Assembly (NCBI RefSeq): GCF_018140925.1
Contig: NZ_CP073315.1
Coordinates: 248,001-312,000 of the forward strand
Source: Psychrobacillus sp. INOP01
Lineage (GTDB): Bacteria; Bacillota; Bacilli; Bacillales_A; Planococcaceae
Direction of reading: 5' to 3'
DNA length: 64,000 nucleotides
The translations under genes were made by a program, and so were the position numbers. Below the pieces are notes generated by a model. That model was not told where the DNA came from. It did not search any database and saw nothing but the letters and a program-made list of their open reading frames with translations. How positions within the stretch are numbered: the first letter of the stretch is position 1; every line of letters starts with the position of its first letter. This document shows, piece after piece, positions 21,165-29,731 of the stretch.

Positions 21165-21986
21165 TTACTTAACCGAACCACTGATTCCGTCAACGATATA
21201 CTTCTGTGCAATTAGGAATATAACAACTGGTGGAATGATCATGACTAAAGTAATCGACATTATTGGTAGAATCTGCAGATCATGAACTCCTTTAAATGCC
21301 GCTAACCCTAATGCTAATGTATATTTTGATTGGTCTTGAAGATAAATTAGTGGTCCAAGGTAATCATTCCATACTGACAAAATATTGAGCACTGCAATTA
21401 AGATAAGTGGAGCTTTCATAATCGGCACGAAAATTTTAAAGAAAATCTGAAATTCGTTTGCCCCATCAATTCTAGCTGCATTTTCAAGATCCTTCGGTAT
21501 ACTCATTAGGAATTGTCTCAACAAAAATATATAGTATGCTGATCCAAAAAACGCTGGGACAACCAATGGTTTTAATGTGTTAATCCACCCTAACATATTG
21601 AATTCCATATATAGAGGTATCATAGTGACGTCCCAAGGAATCATCATTGTCGCTAACATTAAGATGAAAAGAGCGTTTTTGTATTTGAAGTTATATCTAG
21701 CAAATCCATATGCAACCAACGAACAAGATAGTAACTGACCTATAGTTGTCATCACAGTAACAATGACTGAGTTCTTTAAATAGACGCCAAATGGTTGACT
21801 ATTCCAAGCATCAATGAAGTTTTTCCACTGTAGTACTTCTGGAAAAATCTTTGGAGGATAACTAAAGACTTCAGTCTCTGTTTTTAATGCAGAAAGGACT
21901 ACCCACACGAATGGTAATATGAAGTAAAGTGAAAATAATCCTAGAAGGCTGAACGTGATAATTTTAAATCCTTTTGGCATCTTCAT
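21165..21986 (-). CDS. Sugar ABC transporter permease, MalG type (operon 2)
   Basis: The 273-residue membrane protein has six hydrophobic segments and the EAA loop ENAARIDGANEFQIFFKIFV near residue 170. Its ATG overlaps the stop of the upstream permease by four bases. It is the second permease of the lac-type CUT1 importer. Confidence 0.92.
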   Translation of the reverse strand: MKMPKGFKIITFSLLGLFSLYFILPFVWVVLSALKTETEVFSYPPKIFPEVLQWKNFIDAWNSQPFGVYLKNSVIVTVMTTIGQLLSCSLVAYGFARYNFKYKNALFILMLATMMIPWDVTMIPLYMEFNMLGWINTLKPLVVPAFFGSAYYIFLLRQFLMSIPKDLENAARIDGANEFQIFFKIFVPIMKAPLILIAVLNILSVWNDYLGPLIYLQDQSKYTLALGLAAFKGVHDLQILPIMSITLVMIIPPVVIFLIAQKYIVDGISGSVK

Positions 21987-22924
21987 TTTTTTCTTCTTCC
22001 TTTCTTCCCTTCTTTTTTCACTTCATTTTCATAAAACACCCAAGTGGATGATGTCTTAAAGATCAACAAAGTTAATAGTAAAACCACGATGAACATAAAC
22101 CATGCGTTTGCACTTGCATAACCAAGTTGATGGTGTTTGAAGGCGTTGTTATACACATATATTCCGTAGAAATAGGTTGATTTTAACGGGCCACCACCGG
22201 TTAACAATAAAACCAACGTCAGCTGCTGCAGTGCTCCGATTACAGATGTAATCACATTAAATAGAATTGTCGGAGTAATACTTGGAATCGTAATGCTGAA
22301 AAACTGACGTAATGGACCAGCACCGTCAATCGCTGCCGCCTCATATAATTCTGTTGGGATTCCTTTAATATTGGTATAAAAGATTAGCATCATAATTCCA
22401 ACGCCCCAGGCACTCGCAATTACGATTGTTAAAATTGCCCATTTAGGATCTACAAGCCACTTTGGACCTTCTATACCAATTAACGATAGTATATAATTTA
22501 AAATTCCATACTCAGAGTTGAATATCCAACCCCAAATTATAGAAATGGCAACCCCTGAAACAACCGCGGGCAAATAAAAGATAGTACGGAAAAATTTCAT
22601 TCCTTTTAATGGTTGAGTAATGAGAAGCGCTAAAATTAAAGCAATCGCTAAATTCAATGGTACAAAAATTGCAGCAAATTTAAATGTAATGATAATAGAT
22701 TTATAGAATTGTGGATCTTGAGTGAACATTGTTTTATAATTTTCGATTCCCACAAATGTTGGTTCACTTGTAATCGGCCAATTAAAAAAGCTCATGATTA
22801 ATGAGAAAATTAGTGGCCCAAGAGTGAACACCAAAAACCCAATAATCCATGGCAGGATAAATAAATAGGGTACTTTCTTATTTATTAGCCGATAGCTAGT
22901 CGTTTTTTTCGTTATATTTTGCAT
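21983..22924 (-). CDS. Sugar ABC transporter permease, MalF type (operon 2)
   Basis: The 313-residue membrane protein shows the MalF-like N-terminus (YLFILPWIIGFLVFTLGPLI) and the EAA loop YEAAAIDGAGPLRQFFSITI. The C-terminus is a basic tail (KKEGKKGRRKK). It lies between the binding-protein gene (78 bases upstream, with a hairpin between) and the partner permease. Confidence 0.92.
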   Translation of the reverse strand: MQNITKKTTSYRLINKKVPYLFILPWIIGFLVFTLGPLIFSLIMSFFNWPITSEPTFVGIENYKTMFTQDPQFYKSIIITFKFAAIFVPLNLAIALILALLITQPLKGMKFFRTIFYLPAVVSGVAISIIWGWIFNSEYGILNYILSLIGIEGPKWLVDPKWAILTIVIASAWGVGIMMLIFYTNIKGIPTELYEAAAIDGAGPLRQFFSITIPSITPTILFNVITSVIGALQQLTLVLLLTGGGPLKSTYFYGIYVYNNAFKHHQLGYASANAWFMFIVVLLLTLLIFKTSSTWVFYENEVKKEGKKGRRKK

Positions 22925-22950
22925 AAGATGACCCCTTCATCGAATTAGAA

Positions 22951-22987
22951 AATAGGGTAAAGCACTTAAAAAGCGCCTTACCTTATT
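22951..22987 (-). terminator. Intercistronic hairpin after the operon 2 binding-protein gene
   Basis: Positions 22951-22967 and 22971-22987 form a 17-step stem on the minus strand with two G-U pairs and one mismatch around a 3-base loop, just after the binding-protein stop. As in operons 1 and 3 it probably sets the ratio of binding protein to membrane components. Confidence 0.65.
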
Positions 22988-23001
22988 AAAAATTAATATT
23001 T

Positions 23002-24234
23002 TTACTCAATAGCACTATTTAATGCCTCTTTCGGATTCTCTAAAGTACTTGGATTAAAGATAGATTCAAACGTCTGTGTCAGATTCTCAGATACTTTACT
23101 CCAATCTTCAACAATGAAAGATGAAGGCGTATATCCGTCACTCTTTTCGAGCATTGAATAGAATACACTTTTCACTGGGTCCTGTTCGAGTTGTTCACTT
23201 TCTACAACCGATTTTAAAACTGGAAGTTCAAAACCAATTCTTCCCTTATTCGCTTCCTCATTAGTCCAGAATTTAACGAATTCGAATGCTTCATCTTTAT
23301 ATTCTGAGTTTTTAGAAATTGACACCCCTGAAGAACTTAAAATACTGACGCTTTTACCCCCTTTAAATGTCGGTAATTCTACCACGCCATAGTCAATGCC
23401 AGCTTCTTTCAATGGAGTTAAACCCCATGCACCATATACAAACATCGCAACCTTACCAGATTTCATTTCTGTTGAACCAGAACCTTCTGTCGTGATGGCA
23501 TAACCATCCTTCGCCATGTTTTGGAACATTTCAAATACTTCTACTGATTGTTTTGAATTCAAGTTTCCTTTTAAATTTCCATCTTTATCAACATAAGATG
23601 TGTTATTGCCCCAAAGGAACATTTCAAAATCGTATGGATCCGGTTTCCCTGAAAAAGCAAAACCACTTACTTTTGAATCTTTATTTGTTATTTTCTTAGC
23701 GGTTTCTTGAAGATCCTCCCATGTCCAACCTGATTTTGGATATTCTACACCCGCTTCATCAAAAATCGCTTTATTGTAGTAAACAACATGCGTCGTGTAT
23801 CCAACTGGTAATCCTAAAATTTGCCCATCTGCTGAATTATAATTCCATAATGTTTCATAGAAATTATCTTTGTACTCAGCACCTTCTTTTTCGATATAGG
23901 AATCAAGAGGCTCTAGTGCACCTTTATATTGTGGGTAGTTCCACATATACATAATATCTGGAGCATCCTTAGCACCCATACCAGCTGTAATTTTTGTGTC
24001 ATATTCACTTCCATATGCTTCTAAAACTACTTCGATATTTTCATGTGAATCATTGAATTTATCGATTAGATCTTGCTGTAAGTCAACATCTTCCCCAACA
24101 TCCCACGTAGCAAAACGAAGTTTAACTTTTCCATCTGTTGGTTTGTCTCCACTTGAAGATGAGCTACAACCTGCTAATAACAAAATTGCTGCAATAAATA
24201 AAAACAAAATGGCTTTAAATTTTACTAACTTCAT
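23002..24234 (-). CDS. Sugar ABC transporter solute-binding lipoprotein (operon 2)
   Basis: The 410-residue protein has a lipoprotein signal with LLLAGCSSSS (cysteine at about residue 23) and a family 1 extracellular binding fold (LRFATWDVGEDVDLQQDLID; TWEDLQETAKKI). The start has AAGGAGG eight bases upstream. It heads an operon with two permeases, LacZ and a GH63-like enzyme, so it probably binds lactose or a longer galactoside. Confidence 0.92.
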   Translation of the reverse strand: MKLVKFKAILFLFIAAILLLAGCSSSSSGDKPTDGKVKLRFATWDVGEDVDLQQDLIDKFNDSHENIEVVLEAYGSEYDTKITAGMGAKDAPDIMYMWNYPQYKGALEPLDSYIEKEGAEYKDNFYETLWNYNSADGQILGLPVGYTTHVVYYNKAIFDEAGVEYPKSGWTWEDLQETAKKITNKDSKVSGFAFSGKPDPYDFEMFLWGNNTSYVDKDGNLKGNLNSKQSVEVFEMFQNMAKDGYAITTEGSGSTEMKSGKVAMFVYGAWGLTPLKEAGIDYGVVELPTFKGGKSVSILSSSGVSISKNSEYKDEAFEFVKFWTNEEANKGRIGFELPVLKSVVESEQLEQDPVKSVFYSMLEKSDGYTPSSFIVEDWSKVSENLTQTFESIFNPSTLENPKEALNSAIE

Positions 24235-24263
24235 GGTGATCCTCCTTTTTTAATAACATTTTC

Positions 24264-24292
24264 ATTATATTCTGACTTTTACTAAATGTAAA
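24264..24292 (-). promoter_or_regulatory. Operon 2 promoter with built-in operator and cre
   Basis: On the minus strand TTTACA (24287-24292) and TATAAT (24264-24269) are 17 bases apart, a near-consensus vegetative promoter. The spacer contains TTTAGTAAAA (24277-24286). A cre-like sequence TGTAAACGCTTTTT (plus strand, 24287-24300) overlaps the -35 box. Binding of either repressor would block RNA polymerase. Confidence 0.75.
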
Positions 24293-24306
24293 CGCTTTTT
24301 TAAGTG

Positions 24307-24316
24307 TTTTACTAAA
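24307..24316. promoter_or_regulatory. Second TTTTACTAAA half-site upstream of operon 2
   Basis: An identical TTTTACTAAA lies exactly 30 bases (about three helical turns) from the copy in the promoter spacer. A third, inverted copy TTTAGTAAA is at 24434-24442. Same-face spacing suggests cooperative binding or looping by a LacI-family repressor. Confidence 0.55.
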
Positions 24317-24638
24317 TATTTTAAACAGAAATATAGTTTTTTTATTGTTTTTAGGGTTTTCGCTTTTTAAATTTTTTTCACAAAAGGAGATAGGATCTAG
24401 CTCTAGTATATAGTGTATGGAGGTATATTGAAGTTTAGTAAACGTGTGGTGTATATCCTTTTGTATCCCCACAGATGACCCGAGATAATGAGTGGCCAGT
24501 CCCACTTTCTATAAATCGCTTCTTTGATTAGCTTTTTATAGTACATCTCTGATTGGATTCTGAAGATGAAGTAATATAAAGAACACTATCATGATTTGGC
24601 ACTGACTATCTTTTTTGAGACAGGAATAAAACACCCTA

Positions 24639-24719
24639 TTATGTAGCCAATTGACGGTATTGAACCGGTGATTGGCTGTTTAGTTTCGTTAGAATGTATT
24701 CTTCTACAATCCAGATAAA
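24639..24719 (-). pseudogene. C-terminal remnant of an IS3-family transposase
   Basis: A minus-strand frame ending at TAA 24639-24641 reads EEYI-L then TKLNSQSPVQYRQLAT. The motif KLN-x-x-SPVQYR is the hallmark of the C-terminus of IS3-family OrfB transposases. The rest of the element is missing. It shows that an insertion sequence once occupied the gap between 24460 and 24900, which otherwise holds nothing recognisable. Confidence 0.55.
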
Positions 24720-24811
24720 ATTGCTTAATGTCCATATTACTATGGCTTTAAATAGGTCTACTAAAAAAAGGTACTCCTTCATTTAAATGATATGAAATAG
24801 TACTGTATCAA

Positions 24812-24848
24812 AAAAGACGACTCTAATAAATTTGCAGAGTCGTCTTTT
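24812..24848. terminator. Rho-independent terminator
   Basis: AAAAGACGACTCT (24812-24824) pairs perfectly with AGAGTCGTCTTTT (24836-24848). It would terminate minus-strand transcription through the methyltransferase remnant and possibly act in both directions. Confidence 0.75.
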
Positions 24849-24906
24849 ATTGCTATTCAGCTAATTTGAATCATTTTTCCAACCTAATAATCTCAATTTA
24901 CGACCT

Positions 24907-25074
24907 TCACTTCTCTGGTTTTTGCCCAACAAATTGGATTACATGGGACTCCCCATTATGGAATTCTCCTTCATGGTGGACAACCTCTCCCATGAAAAAG
25001 TGAACAATGCGCCATTCAGCAAAGATTTTCAAAAACTCTTCCGGTTTGTATAAAAAGTCTAGCTCTTGCGGTCC
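24907..25074 (-). pseudogene. C-terminal remnant of a class I SAM-dependent methyltransferase
   Basis: A 55-codon minus-strand frame ending in TGA at 24907-24909 reads GPQELDFLYKPEEFLKIFAE, then WRIVHF and HHEGEFHNGESHVIQF. The run F-x-PEE-L...F-x-W-x-I...HEG-x-H-x-G is typical of the C-terminal end of TehB-like methyltransferases. It has no start codon and joins, out of frame, the end of the thioredoxin-like gene. It is evidently a remnant left by a deletion. Confidence 0.6.
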
Positions 25075-25349
25075 GCCACTTTATGCAAAGATTGCATTTG
25101 AACAAATCGTGCTTCCCTTATAATTTCTTTACCATCTACAAATAAAAGTAGTGCAGGTACAGTAAGAACCGAAAGACGCCCAGCTATTTCTTCGACATCA
25201 TCTGCATTTATATGCCCTAACTGTATTAGTGGAAATTCTTTCAGTAAATCCTTCAGCTGAGGCAGTATAGCATGACATACGCCACAATTATTTCTTGATA
25301 CATATAAAAAACTAAATTGCTGATCCTCATACACACTTTCTATTATCAA
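25059..25349 (-). CDS. Thioredoxin-like protein, probably damaged at both ends
   Basis: The 96-residue frame contains a thioredoxin core: FLYVSRNNCGVCHAILPQL with a CxxC pair near residues 19-22, then the cis-proline region LSVLTVPALLLFVDGKE. The only possible start is a TTG without a ribosome binding site, and it overlaps the antisense HxlR remnant by 26 bases. The last residues (ADRKS) run into the methyltransferase fragment in another frame. The core looks intact, so the frame may be expressed, but both borders look like deletion junctions. Confidence 0.55.
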   Translation of the reverse strand: MIIESVYEDQQFSFLYVSRNNCGVCHAILPQLKDLLKEFPLIQLGHINADDVEEIAGRLSVLTVPALLLFVDGKEIIREARFVQMQSLHKVADRKS

Positions 25350-25614
25350 CGGTAAATGGAAACTGCTCGTTATTTACTATTTATCAAAAAATAATGCAGT
25401 ACGCTATAATGAACTTCAGCGTATGATAGGAAAAATAACCTATAGAACCCTAAGTTCCACATTAAAGGAAATGGAGAGTGATGGCTTAGTTCATCGTGAG
25501 GAATATCCCCAAATCCCACCAAAGGTCGAATATAGCCTTACCAAAAAAGGACAAACCCTCTGGCCACTTATCCAGGAAATGTGCGAATGGGGAGAGCATA
25601 ATAAAGAAAAATAA
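25324..25614 (+). pseudogene. HxlR-family regulator lacking its N-terminus
   Basis: The frame opens after a stop at 25321-25323 and reads SSYTLSIINGKWKLLVIYYL, then RYNELQRMIGKITYRTLSST and DGLVHREEYPQIPPKVEYSL. This is the winged helix of HxlR regulators, which often sense electrophiles or redox stress. The first 15 or so residues with the conserved cysteine (usually ...CP-x-E/D) are missing. A short in-frame ATG occurs at 25423 but would cut the DNA-binding helix. It is probably inactive. Confidence 0.65.
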
Positions 25615-25649
25615 CAGAAAAGAAAATGCAGAGTTTAGAAAATCAACAC

Positions 25650-25690
25650 AAAAAGGCAGCTTTCAGTTTCTAACCGAAAGTTGCCTTTTT
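25650..25690. terminator. Rho-independent terminator
   Basis: AAAAAGGCAGCTTTC (25650-25664) pairs with GAAAGTTGCCTTTTT (25676-25690) with one G-T pair, followed by T residues. It separates the HxlR remnant from the Lrp gene. Confidence 0.75.
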
Positions 25691-25760
25691 TATTATAATC
25701 TAACCGCACCACCCGAGTAATTTAGAAACGATGCACCTAGAAAAGTAAATCGTTTTTTTG

Positions 25761-26201
25761 TCATGTAGCTGTCATCGGATTCTGTAGTTTAATCTCCTGG
25801 ATGGATAAATGTACAGTATAATTCCCATACTCAAGAATTTTATCCAAAAAAAGATTCAATTGTTCTTGAGAACTGACTTTTATTTTTATATGGTAACAGG
25901 CTTCTCCCGATACACGGTGAACTTCCACTACCTCTTTTCGATCATTCATTAATCGTATAAACGAATCATGGTTTGCTGTTTTCATATAAATAATGACAAA
26001 CGCAGTATAAGTAAGTCCTAATTTCATCTCATCAACTATTAGAGAGTAAGCTTTAATAACCCCATTTTCCTCCAGTTTTTTTATACGATTCCCTACTGCT
26101 TGTCCTGTCATATGAATTTGTTCACCTAGGTCTTTCCATTGTACACGTGAATTTTCGGATAATAACCGAAGAATTTGAAAATCAATATTATCAAGTTCCA
26201 T
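25761..26201 (-). CDS. Lrp/AsnC-family transcriptional regulator
   Basis: The 146-residue protein has an N-terminal AsnC-type helix-turn-helix (DFQILRLLSENSRVQWKDLG; QAVGNRIKKLEENG) and a C-terminal RAM ligand-binding domain (residues 70-140). Such proteins respond to amino acids or related small molecules. It is divergent from the isochorismatase-family gene 121 bases away, which it may control. AAAGGA precedes the start. Confidence 0.9.
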   Translation of the reverse strand: MELDNIDFQILRLLSENSRVQWKDLGEQIHMTGQAVGNRIKKLEENGVIKAYSLIVDEMKLGLTYTAFVIIYMKTANHDSFIRLMNDRKEVVEVHRVSGEACYHIKIKVSSQEQLNLFLDKILEYGNYTVHLSIQEIKLQNPMTAT

Positions 26202-26322
26202 TATAAATTCCTTTCACCATGAAATTTTTTGAGATAAAAGTGTTTCGTCAACCTATCGATAAAAACTATTAAACGTTCTAGAATTATAGTGTAACAAAAT
26301 ACTTTGAATGAGGTGGAGAAAA

Positions 26323-26874
26323 ATGAGCACAGCTCTTATTATTGTAGATATTCAAAATGACTATTTTCCAAATGGAAAGATGGAATTAAGCAAACCTGAA
26401 ATAGCAACCGCTAATGCTGCCAAAGTACTTGAATGGTTTAGACAGAATAACAAAGATAACATTTTTCATGTTCAACATATCGCGGCTGACCCAGCATTAG
26501 GATTCTTCCTTCCGGATACGGAGGGAGCTGAAATACATGAAACTGTTCAACCATTGGAAAATGAAAGCATTATTATCAAACATTTCCCTAACAGCTTTTT
26601 AAAGACTGAATTAGAAAGCAAATTAAAAGAAAAAGGAATAACTAAGGTAGTGGTTACAGGTATGATGACACATATGTGTATTGATGCCACAGTAAGAGCT
26701 GCAGTGGATCTTGGCTATGAAACTACACTTATTGAAGATGCATGTGCAACACGAGACTTGTCTTATGAAGGTAAGGTCGTTCCAGCTGAACAAGTTCATT
26801 ATGCGTTTGTCGGTGCGCTTAACGGTATGTATTGCGCTGTAGAATCCACCGAAGATTTCCTACAAAAAAATTAA
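26323..26874 (+). CDS. Isochorismatase-family cysteine hydrolase
   Basis: The 183-residue protein has the catalytic triad of the family: Asp in IIVDIQNDYF (about residue 9), Lys in IIIKHFPNSF (about 84) and Cys in VTGMMTHMCIDATVRAA (about 117). These enzymes hydrolyse amides or vinyl ethers, for example nicotinamide or N-carbamoyl compounds. The start is the ATG at 26323 behind GAGGTGGAG; an earlier in-frame ATG at 26308 overlaps this site. It is divergent from an Lrp regulator. The substrate is unknown. Confidence 0.88.
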   Translation: MSTALIIVDIQNDYFPNGKMELSKPEIATANAAKVLEWFRQNNKDNIFHVQHIAADPALGFFLPDTEGAEIHETVQPLENESIIIKHFPNSFLKTELESKLKEKGITKVVVTGMMTHMCIDATVRAAVDLGYETTLIEDACATRDLSYEGKVVPAEQVHYAFVGALNGMYCAVESTEDFLQKN

Positions 26875-26900
26875 CAAATCATAAAGAACATTTAAATGTA

Positions 26901-26938
26901 AAAGGCTGTCCAGATGTATTTTTTTCTGGACAGTCTTT
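26901..26938 (+). terminator. Rho-independent terminator of the hydrolase gene
   Basis: AAAGGCTGTCCAG (26901-26913) pairs with CTGGACAGTCTTT (26926-26938) around a T-rich loop, followed by TT. It lies 27 bases after the stop codon. Confidence 0.75.
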
Positions 26939-26958
26939 TTCCATTACGAATGATTCCG

Positions 26959-27150
26959 TTATTCGATATATGCATTCCCATCTGATATAAGATCTAGAAG
27001 TCCTGTTGTTGGATCCATAACATGGCCATGTACAGGAATTGTTTTTGCTATTAATGGGTGATTACGGACAACTTTACAACTCTTTAATACACTTGTTTTT
27101 ACATCCCAAAGCCCCGAAGCCAACCGTTAATATCATGCGAATAGTTAGGT
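26959..27150 (-). pseudogene. Carbonic anhydrase (beta class) remnant with frameshift
   Basis: The minus strand reads HDINGWLRGF in one frame and, after a shift near 27106, DVKTSVLKSCKVVRNHPLIA, KTIPVHGHVMDPTTG and LLDLISDG in another, ending with TAA at 26959-26961. The combination W-L-x-x-F-x-DV-x-x-SV...NHPL...PVHG...D-x-x-TG is the C-terminal part of beta-carbonic anhydrases. The zinc-binding N-terminal half is missing. The remaining 290 bases to the GH65 gene hold only the terminator at 27385-27420. Confidence 0.6.
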
Positions 27151-27384
27151 ATGTGAAGTGAAAAATTTAATATTTTTCAATACAATCATGTTTACTTTAT
27201 TCAACTCTCGTATTGAGTAGACAAAACAATTGCTCTTCGTATAAATTTACGAAGGAAGAAGGACAAAACATAACACAGAGTTCTTTATTGTTTGTGAATT
27301 ACTTTTTTTATGGTTTGTGACCATTTTAATTAAGCAAATGATTTTCACTCAAAATTGAGAGCATATGTTTACCACTAAAAAATT

Positions 27385-27420
27385 AAAGCATAAACTTTCC
27401 AAAAGGAAAATTTATGCTTT
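27385..27420 (-). terminator. Terminator of the phosphorylase operon
   Basis: AAAGCATAAACTTTCC (27385-27400) pairs with GGAAAATTTATGCTTT (27405-27420) with one mismatch; the minus-strand tail is T-rich. It lies 24 bases after the last gene of the GH65 operon. Confidence 0.78.
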
Positions 27421-27443
27421 ATATCACAACTAAGGCTTCTTTT

Positions 27444-29720
27444 TTATACCGCCAACTTCATATTTTCACCTATTTCAAGGTCAATAATCTCTCCCTTATG
27501 TGAAATGGATATACTATCTCCTTCTATTAGCGAATAGGTTACTGTACTTCTTTCCATTTTGATAGTTAATGTTCTATTTTGATATTGCAAGTTAAACTCA
27601 AGTGAATCCCAATGTTCAGGAAGAGAAGGTGTCAATGAAAGACCGCTCTCTTTCACTCTTAAGCCAGCAAAACCATAAACAATTGCAAGCCAAGTCCCCC
27701 CCATATTCGCCATATGAAGCCCGTCCTTTGTATTGCCATGTGTATTTTCCAAATCTAATCGCGCTGTTTTTCTAAAATATTCATAAGCTTTCTCTTTATC
27801 ACCTAATTTGGAAGCCATCACACTAAATATACAAGAAGACAGGGAAGAATCATGAGTTGTAATTTGTTCATAGTAATTATACGAATTATTCATCGTTTCA
27901 AAATCCTGTTCATCTTCCAATAAAAAATGAGCAAGTACTGTATCAGCTTGTTTGCATACTTGATATCTATAAAGGGTTAATGGATGATAATTCAGTAAAA
28001 GTGGGAATTTATCTTTTGGCGTATTTTCTAAATCCCAACGATCCTTTTGTAAAAAACTATCATCCTGTGCATTGATTTTGTGCTTTTCATCGTATGGAAG
28101 GTACATTTTCTCGCCAGCGTCTGTCCATTCACTTACTTCTAGTTCAGATAAATTTAATTTATCGCTTAATTGGTTCAGTAAATCGCTATTCTTTACCTTC
28201 AAAAGATTATATGCCTTAACAGCCCATAGCAAATTATGTTTTGCCATGACATTTGTGTAGTAATTATTATTTACAATACATGTATATTCGTCAGGTCCCG
28301 TTACACTATCAATTCTAAAAAGTCTATTTTTCATATGCCCTACATCAATCCATAGACGAGCAGTTTCAAAAAGAATTTCCGCCATATAATCTCTTAAAAA
28401 TGCTTCATCCACTGTTACTAAATAATACTGAATATAACTATAGGCTATATCTGCACTTATATGATACTGTGCTGTACCTGCTGGGAAGAATGCAGAACTT
28501 TCAGGTCCCGTGATGGTTCTCCACGGAAATAACGCGCCTTTTTTATGTCCCATTTCCTTCGCTCTTTCTCTAGCACTATCCAAAATAGAATATCTTTGTA
28601 TTAATAAATTTTTGGCAATTTCCGGATTCGTCATTAAGAAGACTGGGAATATATAAATTTCAGTATCCCAAAAATAATGTCCCTCATATCCCTCTCCTGA
28701 TAAACCTTTTGCAGCAATATTACTTACCGGGTCTTTTCCAACTGATTGTAAAAGTTGATAAAGGTTAAAACGAATTCCCTCCTGAAGGGAAGCATCTCCA
28801 TTGATTTTCACATCAGCTGTACTCCAAAACTTATTTAAGTACTCTTTTTGTTTTAATAAAAGACCTTCAAAAGATGTCCCTTTTAACTGTTGTTGAATAG
28901 CCAGCGCTTCATCAATAATAGCATCCCCATGTCTTAATGTGTCTGTATACACATTATATTTTGTAAATTGAATAGGCTCATTTCCGTTACATAAATAGGT
29001 CTCTTCGACACTACTTTCTGTTAATTTACTCGAATACTCGTATTCATTTTTATCAATCATAGAAGAGGAAACACAAGCAACTTCTAGCTTTGTTGCATAC
29101 GTAATATTTTTCACAATACTATAATTTTCTTCCTTTCGAATTTCTGCTACATGAAGTCTTGTAGCGTGGCCAGAAGCAACTCTAGGATCGTTTTTATCTA
29201 CAAAGTTGGAGACGTTACCATCGACTATAGAAACAATTTTAACTAGTTGAATATTGCTTATTGGCACTATTTTGACTTCTATCGCAAATAATTCTTTCGT
29301 AACTAACGAAATAAGTCTTTTAAAATGAATTTTGACTTCCTTGCCTTTAGCAGATTTCCAATGTACAATTCGCTCGGCATAACCCGCATCCATATGCAAA
29401 TTTCGTTCTAATTGTACTATTTCCCCATCAAATAACGAAAATTGCTCATCATCCAAATAAATATTTATCGTTTGTGCATCAATGACATTTAAGATTTTCT
29501 GCTGTATATCTGGAAATGCATGGAGTTTCTCACCATAGCTAATCTCCGTTTCATCATGAAAAGCATTAATATATGTACCTCGAATAGAGCTATATGCACT
29601 TTTATATCCCTCTTCAAAATTTCCTCTAACACCTAGATAACCATTCCCTATGGACAAAAGACTTTCATCTAGCAGAAGACTTTGGTTATCTATTTCTGAT
29701 TTAGTTAGTTTCCAGGTCAT
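27444..29720 (-). CDS. GH65 disaccharide phosphorylase (maltose/nigerose/trehalose type)
   Basis: The 758-residue protein has the GH65 layout: N-terminal beta-sandwich (SIGNGYLGVRGNFEEGY near residue 21), linker, (alpha/alpha)6 catalytic barrel and C-terminal beta-sheet. The general acid is Glu478 in VTGPDEYT; the phosphate-binding region follows near THDSSLS. The enzyme splits an alpha-glucoside with inorganic phosphate to beta-glucose-1-phosphate and a sugar in the cytoplasm. Beta-phosphoglucomutase lies directly upstream (12 bases), as expected for this chemistry. The linkage (1,4, 1,3, 1,2 or 1,1) cannot be decided here. Confidence 0.9.
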   Translation of the reverse strand: MTWKLTKSEIDNQSLLLDESLLSIGNGYLGVRGNFEEGYKSAYSSIRGTYINAFHDETEISYGEKLHAFPDIQQKILNVIDAQTINIYLDDEQFSLFDGEIVQLERNLHMDAGYAERIVHWKSAKGKEVKIHFKRLISLVTKELFAIEVKIVPISNIQLVKIVSIVDGNVSNFVDKNDPRVASGHATRLHVAEIRKEENYSIVKNITYATKLEVACVSSSMIDKNEYEYSSKLTESSVEETYLCNGNEPIQFTKYNVYTDTLRHGDAIIDEALAIQQQLKGTSFEGLLLKQKEYLNKFWSTADVKINGDASLQEGIRFNLYQLLQSVGKDPVSNIAAKGLSGEGYEGHYFWDTEIYIFPVFLMTNPEIAKNLLIQRYSILDSARERAKEMGHKKGALFPWRTITGPESSAFFPAGTAQYHISADIAYSYIQYYLVTVDEAFLRDYMAEILFETARLWIDVGHMKNRLFRIDSVTGPDEYTCIVNNNYYTNVMAKHNLLWAVKAYNLLKVKNSDLLNQLSDKLNLSELEVSEWTDAGEKMYLPYDEKHKINAQDDSFLQKDRWDLENTPKDKFPLLLNYHPLTLYRYQVCKQADTVLAHFLLEDEQDFETMNNSYNYYEQITTHDSSLSSCIFSVMASKLGDKEKAYEYFRKTARLDLENTHGNTKDGLHMANMGGTWLAIVYGFAGLRVKESGLSLTPSLPEHWDSLEFNLQYQNRTLTIKMERSTVTYSLIEGDSISISHKGEIIDLEIGENMKLAV

Positions 29721-29731
29721 TAAATTTCACC

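Noticed and set aside
24215-24505. Minus-strand frame of 96 codons over the operon 2 promoter
   Set aside because: It covers the promoter, operators and cre and overlaps the start of the binding-protein gene; composition is lysine/phenylalanine-rich as expected from AT-rich non-coding DNA.
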